Positions 28,413 to 38,737 of a stretch of DNA of 64,000 bases are shown one piece after another. The position numbers and the translations under genes were made by a program. This DNA is from Saprospiraceae bacterium (GTDB lineage: Bacteria > Bacteroidota > Bacteroidia > Chitinophagales > Saprospiraceae). The notes under the pieces were generated by a model. It was not told where the DNA came from and did not search any database. It saw only the letters and a program-made list of their open reading frames with translations. The DNA is taken from NCBI GenBank assembly GCA_016715405.1, contig JADKAE010000009.1:62001-126000 (forward strand). Direction: 5' to 3'. Position 1 is the first letter of the stretch; each line of letters starts with the position of its first letter.

Positions 28413-30306
28413 TTAGTCTATCCACAACCGCTGATAGGGAATCAGGGTTTCGTTGACTTCCAGGTTATTCAACTGTCGCAGGCGTTCTACCGTGATGCCG
28501 TATTGACGGGCAATGCGGTACATATTATCGCCTTCTTGTACCGTGTGAACACGGCGGCCATTTTCGCGGGTAACCGTATTGGAATACTCCGAAACCTGGT
28601 TGACCGGTTCGGAAGAAGGATAATAGTCGTAGCGCGAAGTCGAATTAGCCGAAAACTGATCGTTGTCAAAACCGCTTACCCCTTTTACTTGCTGCGTATT
28701 GGTGCGCTGCGTGGCGGGCACTTCGTCGTACGCGCTGGGGATAAAGTCATTATCGTAGCTGGTAGTCGTGCTTTTGTTCGCCGTAGTCTGATACGGGTTG
28801 GGTTGGCTCGTAATGGTAGGTACGGGCGTATCCAGGTACTGCACACCTCCACTGTAAGGTTGAATGCCTGCGCTGGTGGCCGTATTGGCGCTTGATCGCG
28901 GTGTGGGAAGGCTGCTGCTTACGCTTTTTGAAGTCCAGACATCTGTATTGTCGTAAGATGCCGGCGAATCATTAGGATTTACCGGGGTAGTAAGGCGAAA
29001 TGGTCTTTGCCGAAGTCGGCTGCGGACAATCGCAATCGCTGGTCTTCAGCTTCTGGCCTATTTTGATATAATCCGTTTTGCCCAGGTTGTTGAACTCGCG
29101 GAATTTAGCCTCCGTGTAGCCGTATTTCAAGGCGATAGAGGCCACCGTTTCTCCCGATGCCACCGTATGGTATTTCACAGTATTGATAGTCTGATCGTAA
29201 GAGTAGGGCACGGGATAATACGTATTCACTCCGCTGTCCGAGCCTTTGGGGCTAAGCGCGGTAGAAGCAGTAGACGCTGTGGAGGCTGTCGATGCCGTTG
29301 ATGCTGATACCTGCAGCTGTCCGCCGTTGCGAATTGTATTCGAGTTGCCCAGGTTATTCCACTGGCGAAGTTGCTCCACGCTCACGCCATAGCGTTTGGA
29401 GAGACTGTACAGCGTTTCTCCTTTTTGTACCGTGTGGTATTTGGGTTGGACCGGATTAGCCGTGGATGTGGTAGCTGGTTTTTTCTCGTCCAAATAGGTA
29501 TAGGGCGTCTTGGGTGTGACGTCGTAGTCTTGGGGGACCGCAGTTTGGCTGTAGTCGTATTGGCTCGTCGAACTTTGGCCGGGCAGTTTACCGCAGAGTT
29601 CCATGAGGTAGCGCTCCGGCGTACGGCCGCGGATACTCTTGAGGATCAACGCGTTTTGCTGGGCGTCGGCGGCATTGAAGCCGATACGCTCTTCGGTTAC
29701 GCCGATTTCGGGCACAAACACCAGGTCGGCCACCGTATTGATATTGCCTTTATTGGCTTGCTTGAAAATGTAGGAACCCGTGCAGGGGTTTTCGAGCCGG
29801 CCTTCGAAATACACCTGCGCCTTGGGATTGGTGGAGATGTTTTCACCGATCGTGCCGTATTGCGTATTGAACAGAAAGCTGTATTTCGGCGAAATGTAGC
29901 TGATCTGCTGGTTGTCGCGCTTGTAATACGCAGCCAGCGAAACCGGCGACACCAGGTATTGCTTGGTCGTGATCTCGTAAATGATGTATACCTCGTCGGC
30001 ATCGCTGTTGATGCGCGTGGCGGTATTTTGGCTAAACTGGCCGTTGCTGCAGCTGATGTAGGAAAGAGGCAAGGTGCTTTGCAGGTCTTTGCTTTCTTTG
30101 CCTACTTCGAGTACGAGTTTTTCTCCCTGGCCTATGTTGACCAGGTAAGATACATAACCCTCTCCGCTCTTATTGTAGGTGTATTCGAGCCGCTCCATAC
30201 AGGCGGGATCAAAAAACACGTAAATACGGGCAGCCTGGCTTTGCAGGGGGAGCATCAGTATCAGTAAACTGGCGAAAGAGACAGGGATGCGAATTAAGTT
30301 CTTCAT
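28413..30306 (-). CDS. Secreted protein with three LysM domains (one frameshift)
   Basis: About 631 residues: signal peptide (MKNLIRIPVSFASLLILMLPLQSQA), a novel-looking N-terminal domain (residues 25-240, with CMERLEYTYNKSGEGYVSYLVNIGQGEKL and a few Cys), then LysM peptidoglycan-binding domains: YHTVQKGETLYSLSKRYGVSVEQLRQWN, YHTVASGETVASIALKYGYTEAKFREFN and, in another frame, VHTVQEGDNMYRIARQYGITVERLRQLN. The frame changes at a C-run (complement of GGGG 28984-28987); removing one base gives YPVNPNDSPASYDN and one continuous protein. Ser/Thr-rich linkers (e.g. a STA repeat) separate domains. Probably periplasmic and cell-wall bound. Confidence 0.88.
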
Positions 30307-30578
30307 GGTGAAAATTTTGTGAAAGCGCATCATGTTTTTTAATAAGGTGTGAGTAACAAATGATTATGCATAGAAACAACGCAAATAGCAACACAAAGAT
30401 TGTGAGCTCTTTACGCTTTTCACATTACTGAACGGTAAAATTTAACAAGATATTCGCCAGAATAAGCAAGGATATTTACGTATAAAGATACAAAACGTTT
30501 CAAATTATGACGGAATTTTAACTTTTTTTATAAAAAAAATATTTGCGACTAAATTTTATTTTATTGGTAATGAGCTGT

Positions 30579-33520
30579 TTATGATAATAAAAAACCTATC
30601 TCGTCTTTTGAAAAATTCAACTGCTCGTTGGCATTGACAATGTCGTCGGCCAACTGGGCTTTTTTGGCCTGCAGGGTCATAATTTTTTCTTCTATGCTGT
30701 CTTTGGTGATGAATTTCACAGCTATCACGTGTTTGTCCTGCCCGATGCGATGGGCGCGGGCTATGGCTTGCTGCTCGGTAGCGGGGTTCCACCAGGGGTC
30801 GAGAATAAAAACGTAGTCGGCAGCGGTGAGGTTGAGTCCGGCCCCGCCGGCTTTGATGGATATCAAAAACGATTGCACCTCGGGCTGCTCTTCAAATCGC
30901 CGCACCTGCTCGGCGCGCTTGCGGGTTTCTATGTCGCCGCTGAGCCAGGCGTAGGGCATTTGCTGCGCATCAAAATGCTGCCGGAAGTAGTCGAGGTATT
31001 TTACAAAAGAACTAAAAAACAAAGCTTTATGGCCGCTACGGCGTATGATATCCCAGTGCTCCAATACGTCGTTGTATTTACCGCTTTCGTGGGGGTAGTC
31101 GTCGAGTACCATGCCGGGGTGGTTCACCAATTGCCGCAGCCGGGTCAGCGATTGCAACACCATGAGTTTGTATTGGGGGTTGTGGGCGTCGAAGGAGTCC
31201 AGCAGGGCGTTTCGGGCGGCCGACTTTTCTTTTTCGTAGATTTTCTTCTGCTCGGCGGTCATTTCGCTGTAGAAGAGTTTGGTGGTGAGCGGCGGCAGGT
31301 CGCGGGCCACTTCTTCTTTGGTTCTGCGCAGCAGGTAGGGCTGCACCAGGCTGCGAAGGCGCCGGCTGCGCTGCACGTCCCGGTTTTTTTCTATGGGTGT
31401 GATGAATTCTTTTCTAAAAAAGGCGTAGTTGCCCAACAAGCCGGGGTTGATAAACTGCATCTGCGCCCATAGATCGGATAGCGAGTTTTCAATAGGCGTG
31501 CCGCTGAGCGAGATTTTGTGGCGCGCTTTCAGGTTGTTGACGGCTTTGAATATTTTGCTGTCGGGGTTTTTGATTTGCTGACTTTCGTCTAATACGATGT
31601 ATTCAAATTCTATTTTTTGCAATAGCGCTTCGTCGCGAAGGGCGGTCTGGTAGGTGGTCAGCAGCACGTCGAAGCGGCGCAGCAGGCGCAGGTCGGTGTA
31701 GCGTTTGGCGCCGGTGTGGTTGCAAACGCTGAGAGAAGGCGCAAAACGCCTGATTTCCTGCTCCCAGTTGAATACCAGCGAAGCAGGCATGATAAGCAGG
31801 GCGCCCAGCGGTTTCAGGAGATGCTGATCGAGGGGCTGGGTTTGAAAGAGGTCGAGTTGGGCGGGACTTGCTTCTGAAGCAGGCGCCGGGCTGTCGGGCA
31901 ATTGCGCTTTGGCGTGTAGCAGGATGGCGATGGTTTGCAGGGTTTTCCCCAAGCCCATATCGTCGGCCAGCAGTGCGCCGAGGCCCTGCTGGTAATGTCC
32001 CGCCAACCACCGCATGCCCTCCAGCTGATAGGGGCGCAGGTCGGCTTTGAGCAGGGTAGGGGGCGCCAGCAGCGCGGTATCGGGGGCTTCAAGGCCGTCG
32101 TGGTGCAGGTCGAGTTCTTCCAGCAGGGTGTACTGGCTTTTTTGAAGCCGCAGGCCGCCGTCGGTTTTTTGGCAAATTCCACGAGACTTTGATAACGGGC
32201 CATCCATTCCAGTGGAATCAGAAAATAATCGCCGTTGGGCAGCGGGTAAAAGCGGTTGTGGCTTTTGATGTAAGGCGCCAGTTGGTGAAAAGGGATGCGG
32301 AATTCGCCCACCTGGACTTCTCCGTGCAGGTCAAACCAGTCGTTGTCGCCGCCGGCGCTCAGTTGTAGTCCGGCCGGATAGAGATACACGGTTTTATCGT
32401 CGACGGCGGGGGCTACCACCGAAAATCCTTCCCCTTCGAGTTTTTCGCGGTGGTCGGCCAGCCAGCCCAGCAGAAAATAGGGATCATCGACAGGTTGGCT
32501 TTCAGGCTGAAAAGAGCTGCCCTCGGCGTGCACGAGTCCCAACTCCGGCAGCTTTTGGATGCATCGTTTTTCTGCATCGAAATCGCGGCTGACCTTCACG
32601 ATATGAATGTCGTCGCCGTTGATCTCCAGGGTGGTGCGGCGGTCTTTTTTATCGCTCCAGTTGAAGGCGGCGTTGGCGTATACCATTTGTACGCTGAGCA
32701 CCCATTGTCCGCCAAATAGGTTGCGCACGGGCTCTAACCGGCAGGTTTTTAGTTGGTCGTCGTGGGTGACGCCGAATCCTTCTGCCTGGATCTCCGTCTT
32801 CGAGGCTACTTTGAGGATAAACTTGCGGAAATATGCCGCTGCCGAAGCGCCAGGTATAGCCACTTCGTCTTTCTGGCGAAAAGGCTTTACCATATTGCCG
32901 TTGATGTGTTCGAGGCGAAACAGGGCGTAATCGGCCAGCAGCCATCCCGGTTCGTTGGTGAGGGGGGCTAGTTCGTTGAATTGCCGGAAGCGGATCTTGC
33001 GCTCGCCCAAAGTAGCGCTGAGCCGGTAGTTGACGCCTTCGGGAGTTTTCTGGAATGCCAGCACAGGTTGCAGGGGCTGTGTGGCAAATTTTACGATAAA
33101 GTCTTTTACCAATACTTTTCTCGCTACTTTCCAGCTCAATGGCAATTTTCGGCGGTAAACGACCGCCAGCCATTGATCGAGTAACCGGTGTATGTAATTT
33201 ACAATCAGGGGTTTAATGTCTTCTTCTTGCAATAGATCGGCAAGCGATAGTTTTTTCTTTCGGGTGGCATTGTAGCGATGTTCGAGCGCTGCGGGCTGTA
33301 ATTGTTCAATCCATTCCAGCAGCTTTTGCTGGTCGGCATCGGGCTGTAGGCCCAGGGGTGACAAGGTAGCTGTGGTGGCTTTCTGTACCAGGTGGGTCAA
33401 CGTGCCGTCGGCATCTTTTTTTACGATATACGCTTCCGGCAGGTAAATGCCATCGGCCCATTCGTACAGGTTGAAAACGATTTCCAGGGCTTGGTCGGTG
33501 GGTGATTGGTTGTTTGTCAT
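30579..33520 (-). CDS. SNF2-family DEAD/DEAH-box helicase (one frameshift)
   Basis: About 980 residues. The N-terminal 430 residues are a family-specific region. The SNF2 ATPase follows: LRPYQLEGMRWLAGHYQQGLGALLADDMGLGKTLQTIA (motifs Q and I), TYQTALRD (Ia), VLDESQQIKNP (motif II in the DESQ form), LSGTPIENSLSDLW (III), LFFSSFVKYLD, FLISIKAGGAGLNLTAADYV (V) and DPWWNPATEQQAIARAHRIGQ (VI). One A missing at the T-run 32165-32170 (plus strand) explains the frame change after VEFAKK. ATG at 33520 begins MTNNQSPTDQ. DNA-dependent motor of transcription or repair; no methylase or nuclease neighbours, so no evidence for a defence role. The 245 bases upstream of the LysM start (30334-30578) are AT-rich without features. 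Confidence 0.92.
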
Positions 33521-33629
33521 TGGCAAATGAAATTCCGGAGCGCAAAATGAACAAATTTTTTCCTTTTGAAAAAAAAATTCAAAAAGGCCCCCTTTACATC
33601 CTAACTTTGCCTGAAACAATAGCCTAGCC

Positions 33630-34820
33630 ATGTTTTCCAACGTAGAACCCGCTTTGCAACAGGAGTTGCAGGAAATTCGCGATGCCGGCTTGTTCAAGCA
33701 GGAGCGCATCATCGTGTCGCCGCAAGGCCCCGAAATTACAATAAATACCGGCCAGGAGGTGCTGAACTTCTGCGCCAATAACTACCTGGGATTGTCGTCG
33801 CACCCTGAGGTGATCAAAGCCGCCCATGAGGCCATCGATACGCACGGCTTCGGCTTGTCGTCGGTGCGGTTTATCTGTGGCACCCAGGATATCCACAAAG
33901 AGCTGGAAGGCAAAATCGCTGAATTTTTGGGACAGGAAGACGCCATCCTCTATGCCGCAGCATTCGACGCCAATGGTGGTTTGTTTGAGCCCCTGCTCGG
34001 CGAAGAAGACGCCATTATCTCCGACGAACTCAACCATGCCTCGATTATCGACGGCATCCGTTTGTGCAAGGCCCAGCGTTTTCGCTACAAGCACAACGAT
34101 ATGGCCGATCTCGAAGAGAAGCTCAAAGAAGCCGCCGGCGCCCGCCGACGGCTGATCTCCACCGACGGGGCTTTCTCCATGGACGGCACGATCGCCCAGC
34201 TCGACAAGATTTGCGACCTCGCCGAGCGTTACAATGCGATGGTGATGATCGACGAATGCCACGCTACCGGCTTCCTGGGCAAGACAGGCCGCGGCACCCA
34301 CGAATACCGCGGAGTGATGGATCGCATCGATATTATCACCGGCACCCTGGGCAAAGCGCTGGGCGGCGCTTCCGGCGGTTTTACCGCTGCCCGTAAAGAG
34401 ATCGTGGATATGCTTCGCCAGCGCTCGCGGCCCTACCTGTTTTCTAATACGGTGGCCCCCGCTATCGTCGGCGCCTCTATCCGGGTGTTAGAGCTTTTGA
34501 GCGGTTCAACCCAACTGCGCGATAAGCTGGAGGCCAATACGCGTTATTTCCGCAAGGCGATGACCGAAGCAGGCTTTGATATCCTGCCCGGCGAGCATCC
34601 TATAGTACCCATCATGCTTTACGACGCCCCGCTGGCCCAAAATTTCGCCCGGCAATTGCTGGATGAAGGTATTTATGTAATTGGATTTTTCTTCCCGGTG
34701 GTGCCCAAAGGCAAAGCCCGCATCCGCGTACAGCTCTCCGCCGCCCACGAACCCGAACACCTCGACAAGGCGGTAGCCGCGTTTGTGAAGGCGGGGAAGG
34801 AGTTGGGAGTGACAAAGTAA
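33630..34820 (+). CDS. kbl: Glycine C-acetyltransferase (2-amino-3-ketobutyrate CoA ligase)
   Basis: A 396-residue pyridoxal-phosphate enzyme of the alpha-oxoamine synthase family that cleaves 2-amino-3-ketobutyrate with CoA to glycine and acetyl-CoA in threonine breakdown. Motifs: NFCANNYLGLSSHPEV, SVRFICGTQDIHKELE, DELNHASIIDG, DECHATGFLGKTGRGTHEY and the cofactor lysine in GTLGKALGGASGG. It matches Kbl rather than KAS-type biotin synthases by this order and length. A TAnnTTTG (33602-33609) lies 20 bases before the ATG and may be the promoter -7 box. No tdh neighbour. Confidence 0.95.
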   Translation: MFSNVEPALQQELQEIRDAGLFKQERIIVSPQGPEITINTGQEVLNFCANNYLGLSSHPEVIKAAHEAIDTHGFGLSSVRFICGTQDIHKELEGKIAEFLGQEDAILYAAAFDANGGLFEPLLGEEDAIISDELNHASIIDGIRLCKAQRFRYKHNDMADLEEKLKEAAGARRRLISTDGAFSMDGTIAQLDKICDLAERYNAMVMIDECHATGFLGKTGRGTHEYRGVMDRIDIITGTLGKALGGASGGFTAARKEIVDMLRQRSRPYLFSNTVAPAIVGASIRVLELLSGSTQLRDKLEANTRYFRKAMTEAGFDILPGEHPIVPIMLYDAPLAQNFARQLLDEGIYVIGFFFPVVPKGKARIRVQLSAAHEPEHLDKAVAAFVKAGKELGVTK

Positions 34821-34909
34821 GGATGTTGGATGTTTGATGTTGAATGTTTAATTATTTTTATATTTAAATTATTGTTAATCAAACATCAAGCATCCAACAT
34901 CAAACATCA
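34821..34909. repeat. Inverted period-7 array GGATGTT / AACATCA
   Basis: GGATGTT, GGATGTT, TGATGTT, GAATGTT (34821-34848) face AACATCA, AGCATCC, AACATCA, AACATCA (34881-34909) across an AT-rich 30-base loop. It begins at the kbl stop, and the stop codon of the convergent DUF1501 gene is part of the last unit. Confidence 0.9.
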
Positions 34910-36466
34910 ATTCTTCACCACCCTTTTCGTTTTCTGCCGTCCTTGCAATTGCAGGCGGAAGAAATAGGTGCCGGGGGGCAAACCGTGTAAATCCACTTGT
35001 ATCTTGTGCTCGCCGGCGCTTAAACGCTGGTTGGTTACAACCCGTAGCTCGTTGCCAATGGAGTCAAACAGGCTGAGTTTGGCCCATTCATCGGCTGTAG
35101 TGAAGCTGATAGTCGTCCAGTTGCTGCAGGGATTGGGATAGGCGCCCATTAGGATTGCCTCCTCCGATTTGGGTTCCGGCCGGGTAGAAGTAGCTGTACA
35201 GTTGAGCAACAGCGGCAGGTATTGGAAGTCATTATAAAGCAGCGAGCGCACATCGTCTTCATTCACCTCAAACCAGTCCATCAACAGCGAACCATACACA
35301 TCGCGGAAGTCGTGTTGCATGGGCAGGCCCTCGTCGCCACTTACATCGGTAGAGATTTCGGGATTATCGCCGAGAATTGCCGGGTTCACACAGGAGCCGA
35401 ACAGCAGGAGGGGCGCTGCGGTGCCGTGGTCAGTACCAAAGCTATCATTAGAGCGGATGCGGCGGCCAAATTCGGAGAAGGTCATACACACCACGCGCTG
35501 TTCAAGTCCCAGCATTTGCAGGTCGGTTTGGAAAGCAGCCACGGCATCCGATAATGTCTGGAGCAATTCCGCGTGTTCGCCGGTGGTTACATCACCTTGT
35601 GCCACCTGGTTGGCGTGGGTGTCAAAACCGCCCAGACTGACTACGTATACCCTTGTTTGAAGGCCGCCTGCCATTAGCAGCGCCACATTTTTGAGTTGCG
35701 CCGCCAAGCGGTTGTCTTCGGGATAGGCCGCCATATTGCTGCCATTTTGTGCGGCATCGGTAATCACATCGCCGTAGGCATTCGCCTGGCTGATTGACAA
35801 ACGCAGGAAAGCCAATTCTTCGCCGTAGGGCGTATCGGGCAGGTCGCTGGGACTACCCTCCGTGAGCGGCGCCAGCGAGAAGGGGTCGTTGAGCGTCAGG
35901 CTGAAATTGGAAGCCGTACCCTGGCAAGTTTCCGATACGATACTGCCCATCGTAATCGCAAACGGATCGGGATATTCACTATTGGGGTACCCGTCGGGGT
36001 AAGCGGGGTAGAGCCCTTCGAAATAGCGACCGAGCCAGCCGGTGGTCCAGACCTCCTCGGCAGGCGAACCACTGGTCCAGATATCCGAAGAGCGGAAGTG
36101 GGAGCGGTTTTGGTTGGGATATCCCACACTTTGCACGATACCCATTTTGCCTTCGTCGTAGAGGCTGCGAATACCGGTCATCACCGGGTGCAGGCCAACT
36201 GTATCTTCTATTGACAGGATGCTGCTTTCGGGTAAAAGAATATTACCGCGTACATTAGCCAGGTTGTCGTATTGGTCCATCGGCACCACCATATTGAGGC
36301 CGTCGTTGCCTCCGTTGAGTTGGATGAGTACCAGTACGCGATCGGATTCGGGATTAACGATGCGGGACAAGAATGAACGGGGCATAGCCGATACCCGCAT
36401 ACCGTTGAGCAGAAGTGGCACGCTAACTGCTGTACCTGCTGCTTTTATGAATTGTCTTCTTTTCAT
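34907..36466 (-). CDS. DUF1501 exported protein with T9SS sorting domain
   Basis: A 519-residue protein beginning MKRRQFIKAAGTAVSVPLLLNG, a twin-arginine-type signal. The DUF1501 body shows VLIQLNGGNDGLNMVVPMDQYDNLA, IVQSVGYPNQNRSHFRSSDIW, YVVSLGGFDTHANQ and VVCMTFSEFGRRIRSNDSFGTDHGTAAPLLLFG, typical of this sulfatase-like (alkaline-phosphatase-fold) family. The last 80 residues (GAYPNPCSNWTTISF ... GTYFFRLQLQGRQKTKRVVKN) are a T9SS sorting domain. It lies just downstream of the DUF1800 gene; the two families are often paired. A Tat-type signal plus T9SS cargo domain is notable. Confidence 0.92.
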   Translation of the reverse strand: MKRRQFIKAAGTAVSVPLLLNGMRVSAMPRSFLSRIVNPESDRVLVLIQLNGGNDGLNMVVPMDQYDNLANVRGNILLPESSILSIEDTVGLHPVMTGIRSLYDEGKMGIVQSVGYPNQNRSHFRSSDIWTSGSPAEEVWTTGWLGRYFEGLYPAYPDGYPNSEYPDPFAITMGSIVSETCQGTASNFSLTLNDPFSLAPLTEGSPSDLPDTPYGEELAFLRLSISQANAYGDVITDAAQNGSNMAAYPEDNRLAAQLKNVALLMAGGLQTRVYVVSLGGFDTHANQVAQGDVTTGEHAELLQTLSDAVAAFQTDLQMLGLEQRVVCMTFSEFGRRIRSNDSFGTDHGTAAPLLLFGSCVNPAILGDNPEISTDVSGDEGLPMQHDFRDVYGSLLMDWFEVNEDDVRSLLYNDFQYLPLLLNCTATSTRPEPKSEEAILMGAYPNPCSNWTTISFTTADEWAKLSLFDSIGNELRVVTNQRLSAGEHKIQVDLHGLPPGTYFFRLQLQGRQKTKRVVKN

Positions 36467-36494
36467 GGTTTACTTTTTTTTTAAATCACAAAAA

Positions 36495-38158
36495 TTAGCT
36501 CAGATAAAATTCGGGCATGCTGAGCATGACCTGCAGCAGGTTTCTGAGTTTTACCGCCACGGCATCCGCGAGGTTCTGATCCGAAGGATTGGCTTCATAA
36601 GCCGCGTATTCTACGGTCCACTCGTAATCGGGCAAGCCGGGCAAGAGTACTTCTTTGAGTGCGATCTTCTGGCTATCGGTAATAGGTTGCGGGAATAAAA
36701 GCTTGGCGAATCCATCGATTACCGCGTTGGGATCAAACGGATCGGGCAGCAGGGTAATAGCGTGCAGCGGATCGATACGGGCGCGTAGTTGTCCCTGGCC
36801 GACACCATCGCCGGCAAGTAAATTGGTATATCCCATGCGAGATTGCAAGGTAGTGGCGTTGATCCATACCCGGTAAAACTGGGGCTGCTGGTAATACGCT
36901 TTCCAACCGGCTACACTGGGTGGATTGTAGTACTCCATCTCCATGGGTATAATAGCCTGGAAAATGCGGAAATGCAGCGTATATCGCTGTGCAAGCGCTG
37001 GGGGGAAAGCCACTTCCAGTTGTTTAAGCGCGGAAATACTGAAATCAATAGGGTTTTTGATCATGGGGCCCACATTGAGAATATCGTAGAAATGGGCGCT
37101 GCCGAGCAGGGCTTCCAAGATCGGTTTGATTTCGTAGTCATTTTCGATCAGCAACTGGGCCATGGGCTGAATGACGTTGGCTTCGGCGTTGTCGTCGATA
37201 ATATAATATACAAACCAGCGGTACAACTTGCGGCTGATAAAACGGGCCACTTCGTCTTGCTGGAAAATGAGGTCTACCAGGTGGGCGTATTCCTGGTTGC
37301 CCATATTGCTGATCTGGACGTTATTAAAGCGGGGGGACAACTGTTTGACGCCGTTGTCGTGCTGGCCGGCCAAAAATACGCTGGTCACATCCTGGTCGGG
37401 ATTGGTGGTGTTAAAGCCGCGGTCGCGCCAGCCGGTAAGTACCCGTGCCATTTGGACGACGTCCTGTTCGGTATAATTCGTATAGTCGCCTGGGCCTGCC
37501 AGGGGGCCTTTGCCTATCGTAAAAAGCTCCAGTAATTCGCGGGCGTAATTTTCATTAGGAGCGGAGGCCGTATTTTGGCCGCCATTTAGAAAGCGCAGCA
37601 TCGACGGGTCGATCGTCACTTGTTTGATCAGTTCGCGGAAATTGCCCCAGGCGAACGAACGCAGCAGAATACTATGTCTATAAATATATTTGGGATCTTG
37701 TATGTCACTGACAGCGAAATGATTATGCCAGAAGAGCGTCATTTTTTCGCGCAAACTAACCCCCTCCGTTCTCAGCAATTCCATCGTCCAGGCTCTCAGG
37801 CTTTGGGCGCGGTAGGGGTGAGATTCACTGTGGTAGAGTAGGGGGCATCAATCCAGGTTTCGCCGATGGGCACGTTGGGGTCGGTGGCATTATTGGGATT
37901 GACCGGTGGCGCGGGGACCGGGGTGTCGGCAAACAACAGGGCAAGGGTAGGGTATAATCCCTGGCTTATTGCCTGCTCTATTTGTGTGCGGCTGGGGCCG
38001 AACATGCTACGCCGCAATAAGTGGGCGGCTTCGTCATACCCCCAGGGGCCGGCATAAGGCTCTAATCCGGAAGTTAATCCAAGAGAAGGCGTTGTAGTAG
38101 TATTGGCCCTGGAGCGTTTGGCGCCAAAAAGCGCGGCTAGCGTAGCTCTTCTGTCCAT
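36495..38158 (-). CDS. DUF1800 family protein (one frameshift)
   Basis: About 554 residues. N-terminal part: MDRRATLAALFGAKR, then GYDEAAHLLRRSMFGPSRTQIEQA, the usual helix near the start of DUF1800. Core: EKMTLFWHNHFAV, MLRFLNGGQNTASAPNENYARELLELFTIG, DVVQMARVLTGWRD, FISRKLYRWFVYY. The frame changes at 37805-37807 (three G where four restore it). No clear signal peptide or sorting domain; how it is exported is unclear. Located 28 bases upstream of the DUF1501 gene on the same strand, evidently one unit. Confidence 0.92.
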
Positions 38159-38737
38159 ATGAAGTGATTTTAGGAGAAAAAAATAAATAATGCGCAACCT
38201 TTGGACTAAGACTTCCGTATAAGGTTTAACGTATTGTTAAAATTAATTTTTCAACAAGATAAGGAATGTGGTGTAAATAAGTTACCTGAATTCGGCGAGG
38301 CTATTTTATCAGGCGGGCGAGAGGGCTCAAGTGACCGACGAAGGGAAAGAGTCCGCCCAAACTGGTAAGTTATTTACGACACGTTCCTAAGTACTAATTC
38401 GGCTTTAATGATGCAAAAGCCGGAGGACATGATTTGGGTAGCGAATATATACCGCAATTAAAGCGGCGGTCAATATTTCGAAATCAATTTTGTGGTTACG
38501 TAAAAAATGTGTTTATTTGCATCATTGTAGGTGAAATTAGACCTACTATAAGAGAACTTTTTCAGCCCCACCGTTCTCCGCAAGAGGACACTTGTGTTCT
38601 CTTCATTTTACCCTTCATTCGTATCAGGAAATCCTCCGGCAAAGCGGGAGGCAAGTCACACTATTCCGGAGTATTTAGCAATGACGCCAGCGTGAGAGGC
38701 GTCGATTTTTTTATTGTAAACAAATTATACATCCATC
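38159..38737 (+). other. Long untranslated leader of the SprB-repeat gene, with several hairpins
   Basis: 579 bases without a credible gene. The part nearest the DUF1800 gene is AT-rich and would hold divergent promoters. From about 38310 on it is more GC-balanced and structured: GGCGGGC (near 38315) against GTCCGCC (near 38352); CGGCTTT/AAAGCCG (about 38400-38422); CCTCC/GGAGG around GGCAAAGC (38633-38651); finally a terminator-like hairpin. It resembles a riboswitch or attenuator leader but no known class could be matched by eye; a small RNA ending at the hairpin is an alternative. Confidence 0.45.
38683..38712 (+). terminator. Terminator-like hairpin 26 bases before the SprB-gene ATG
   Basis: GACGCC (38683-38688) pairs with GGCGTC (38698-38703) around a 9-base loop, followed by GA and a run of seven T (38706-38712). 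This is the shape of an intrinsic terminator placed inside a leader, so it may attenuate the downstream gene. Confidence 0.65.

Noticed and set aside
30579..33520. SNF2 helicase as part of a DISARM or other defence system
   Set aside because: No methyltransferase, PLD nuclease or other defence gene is adjacent; neighbours are a LysM protein and kbl.
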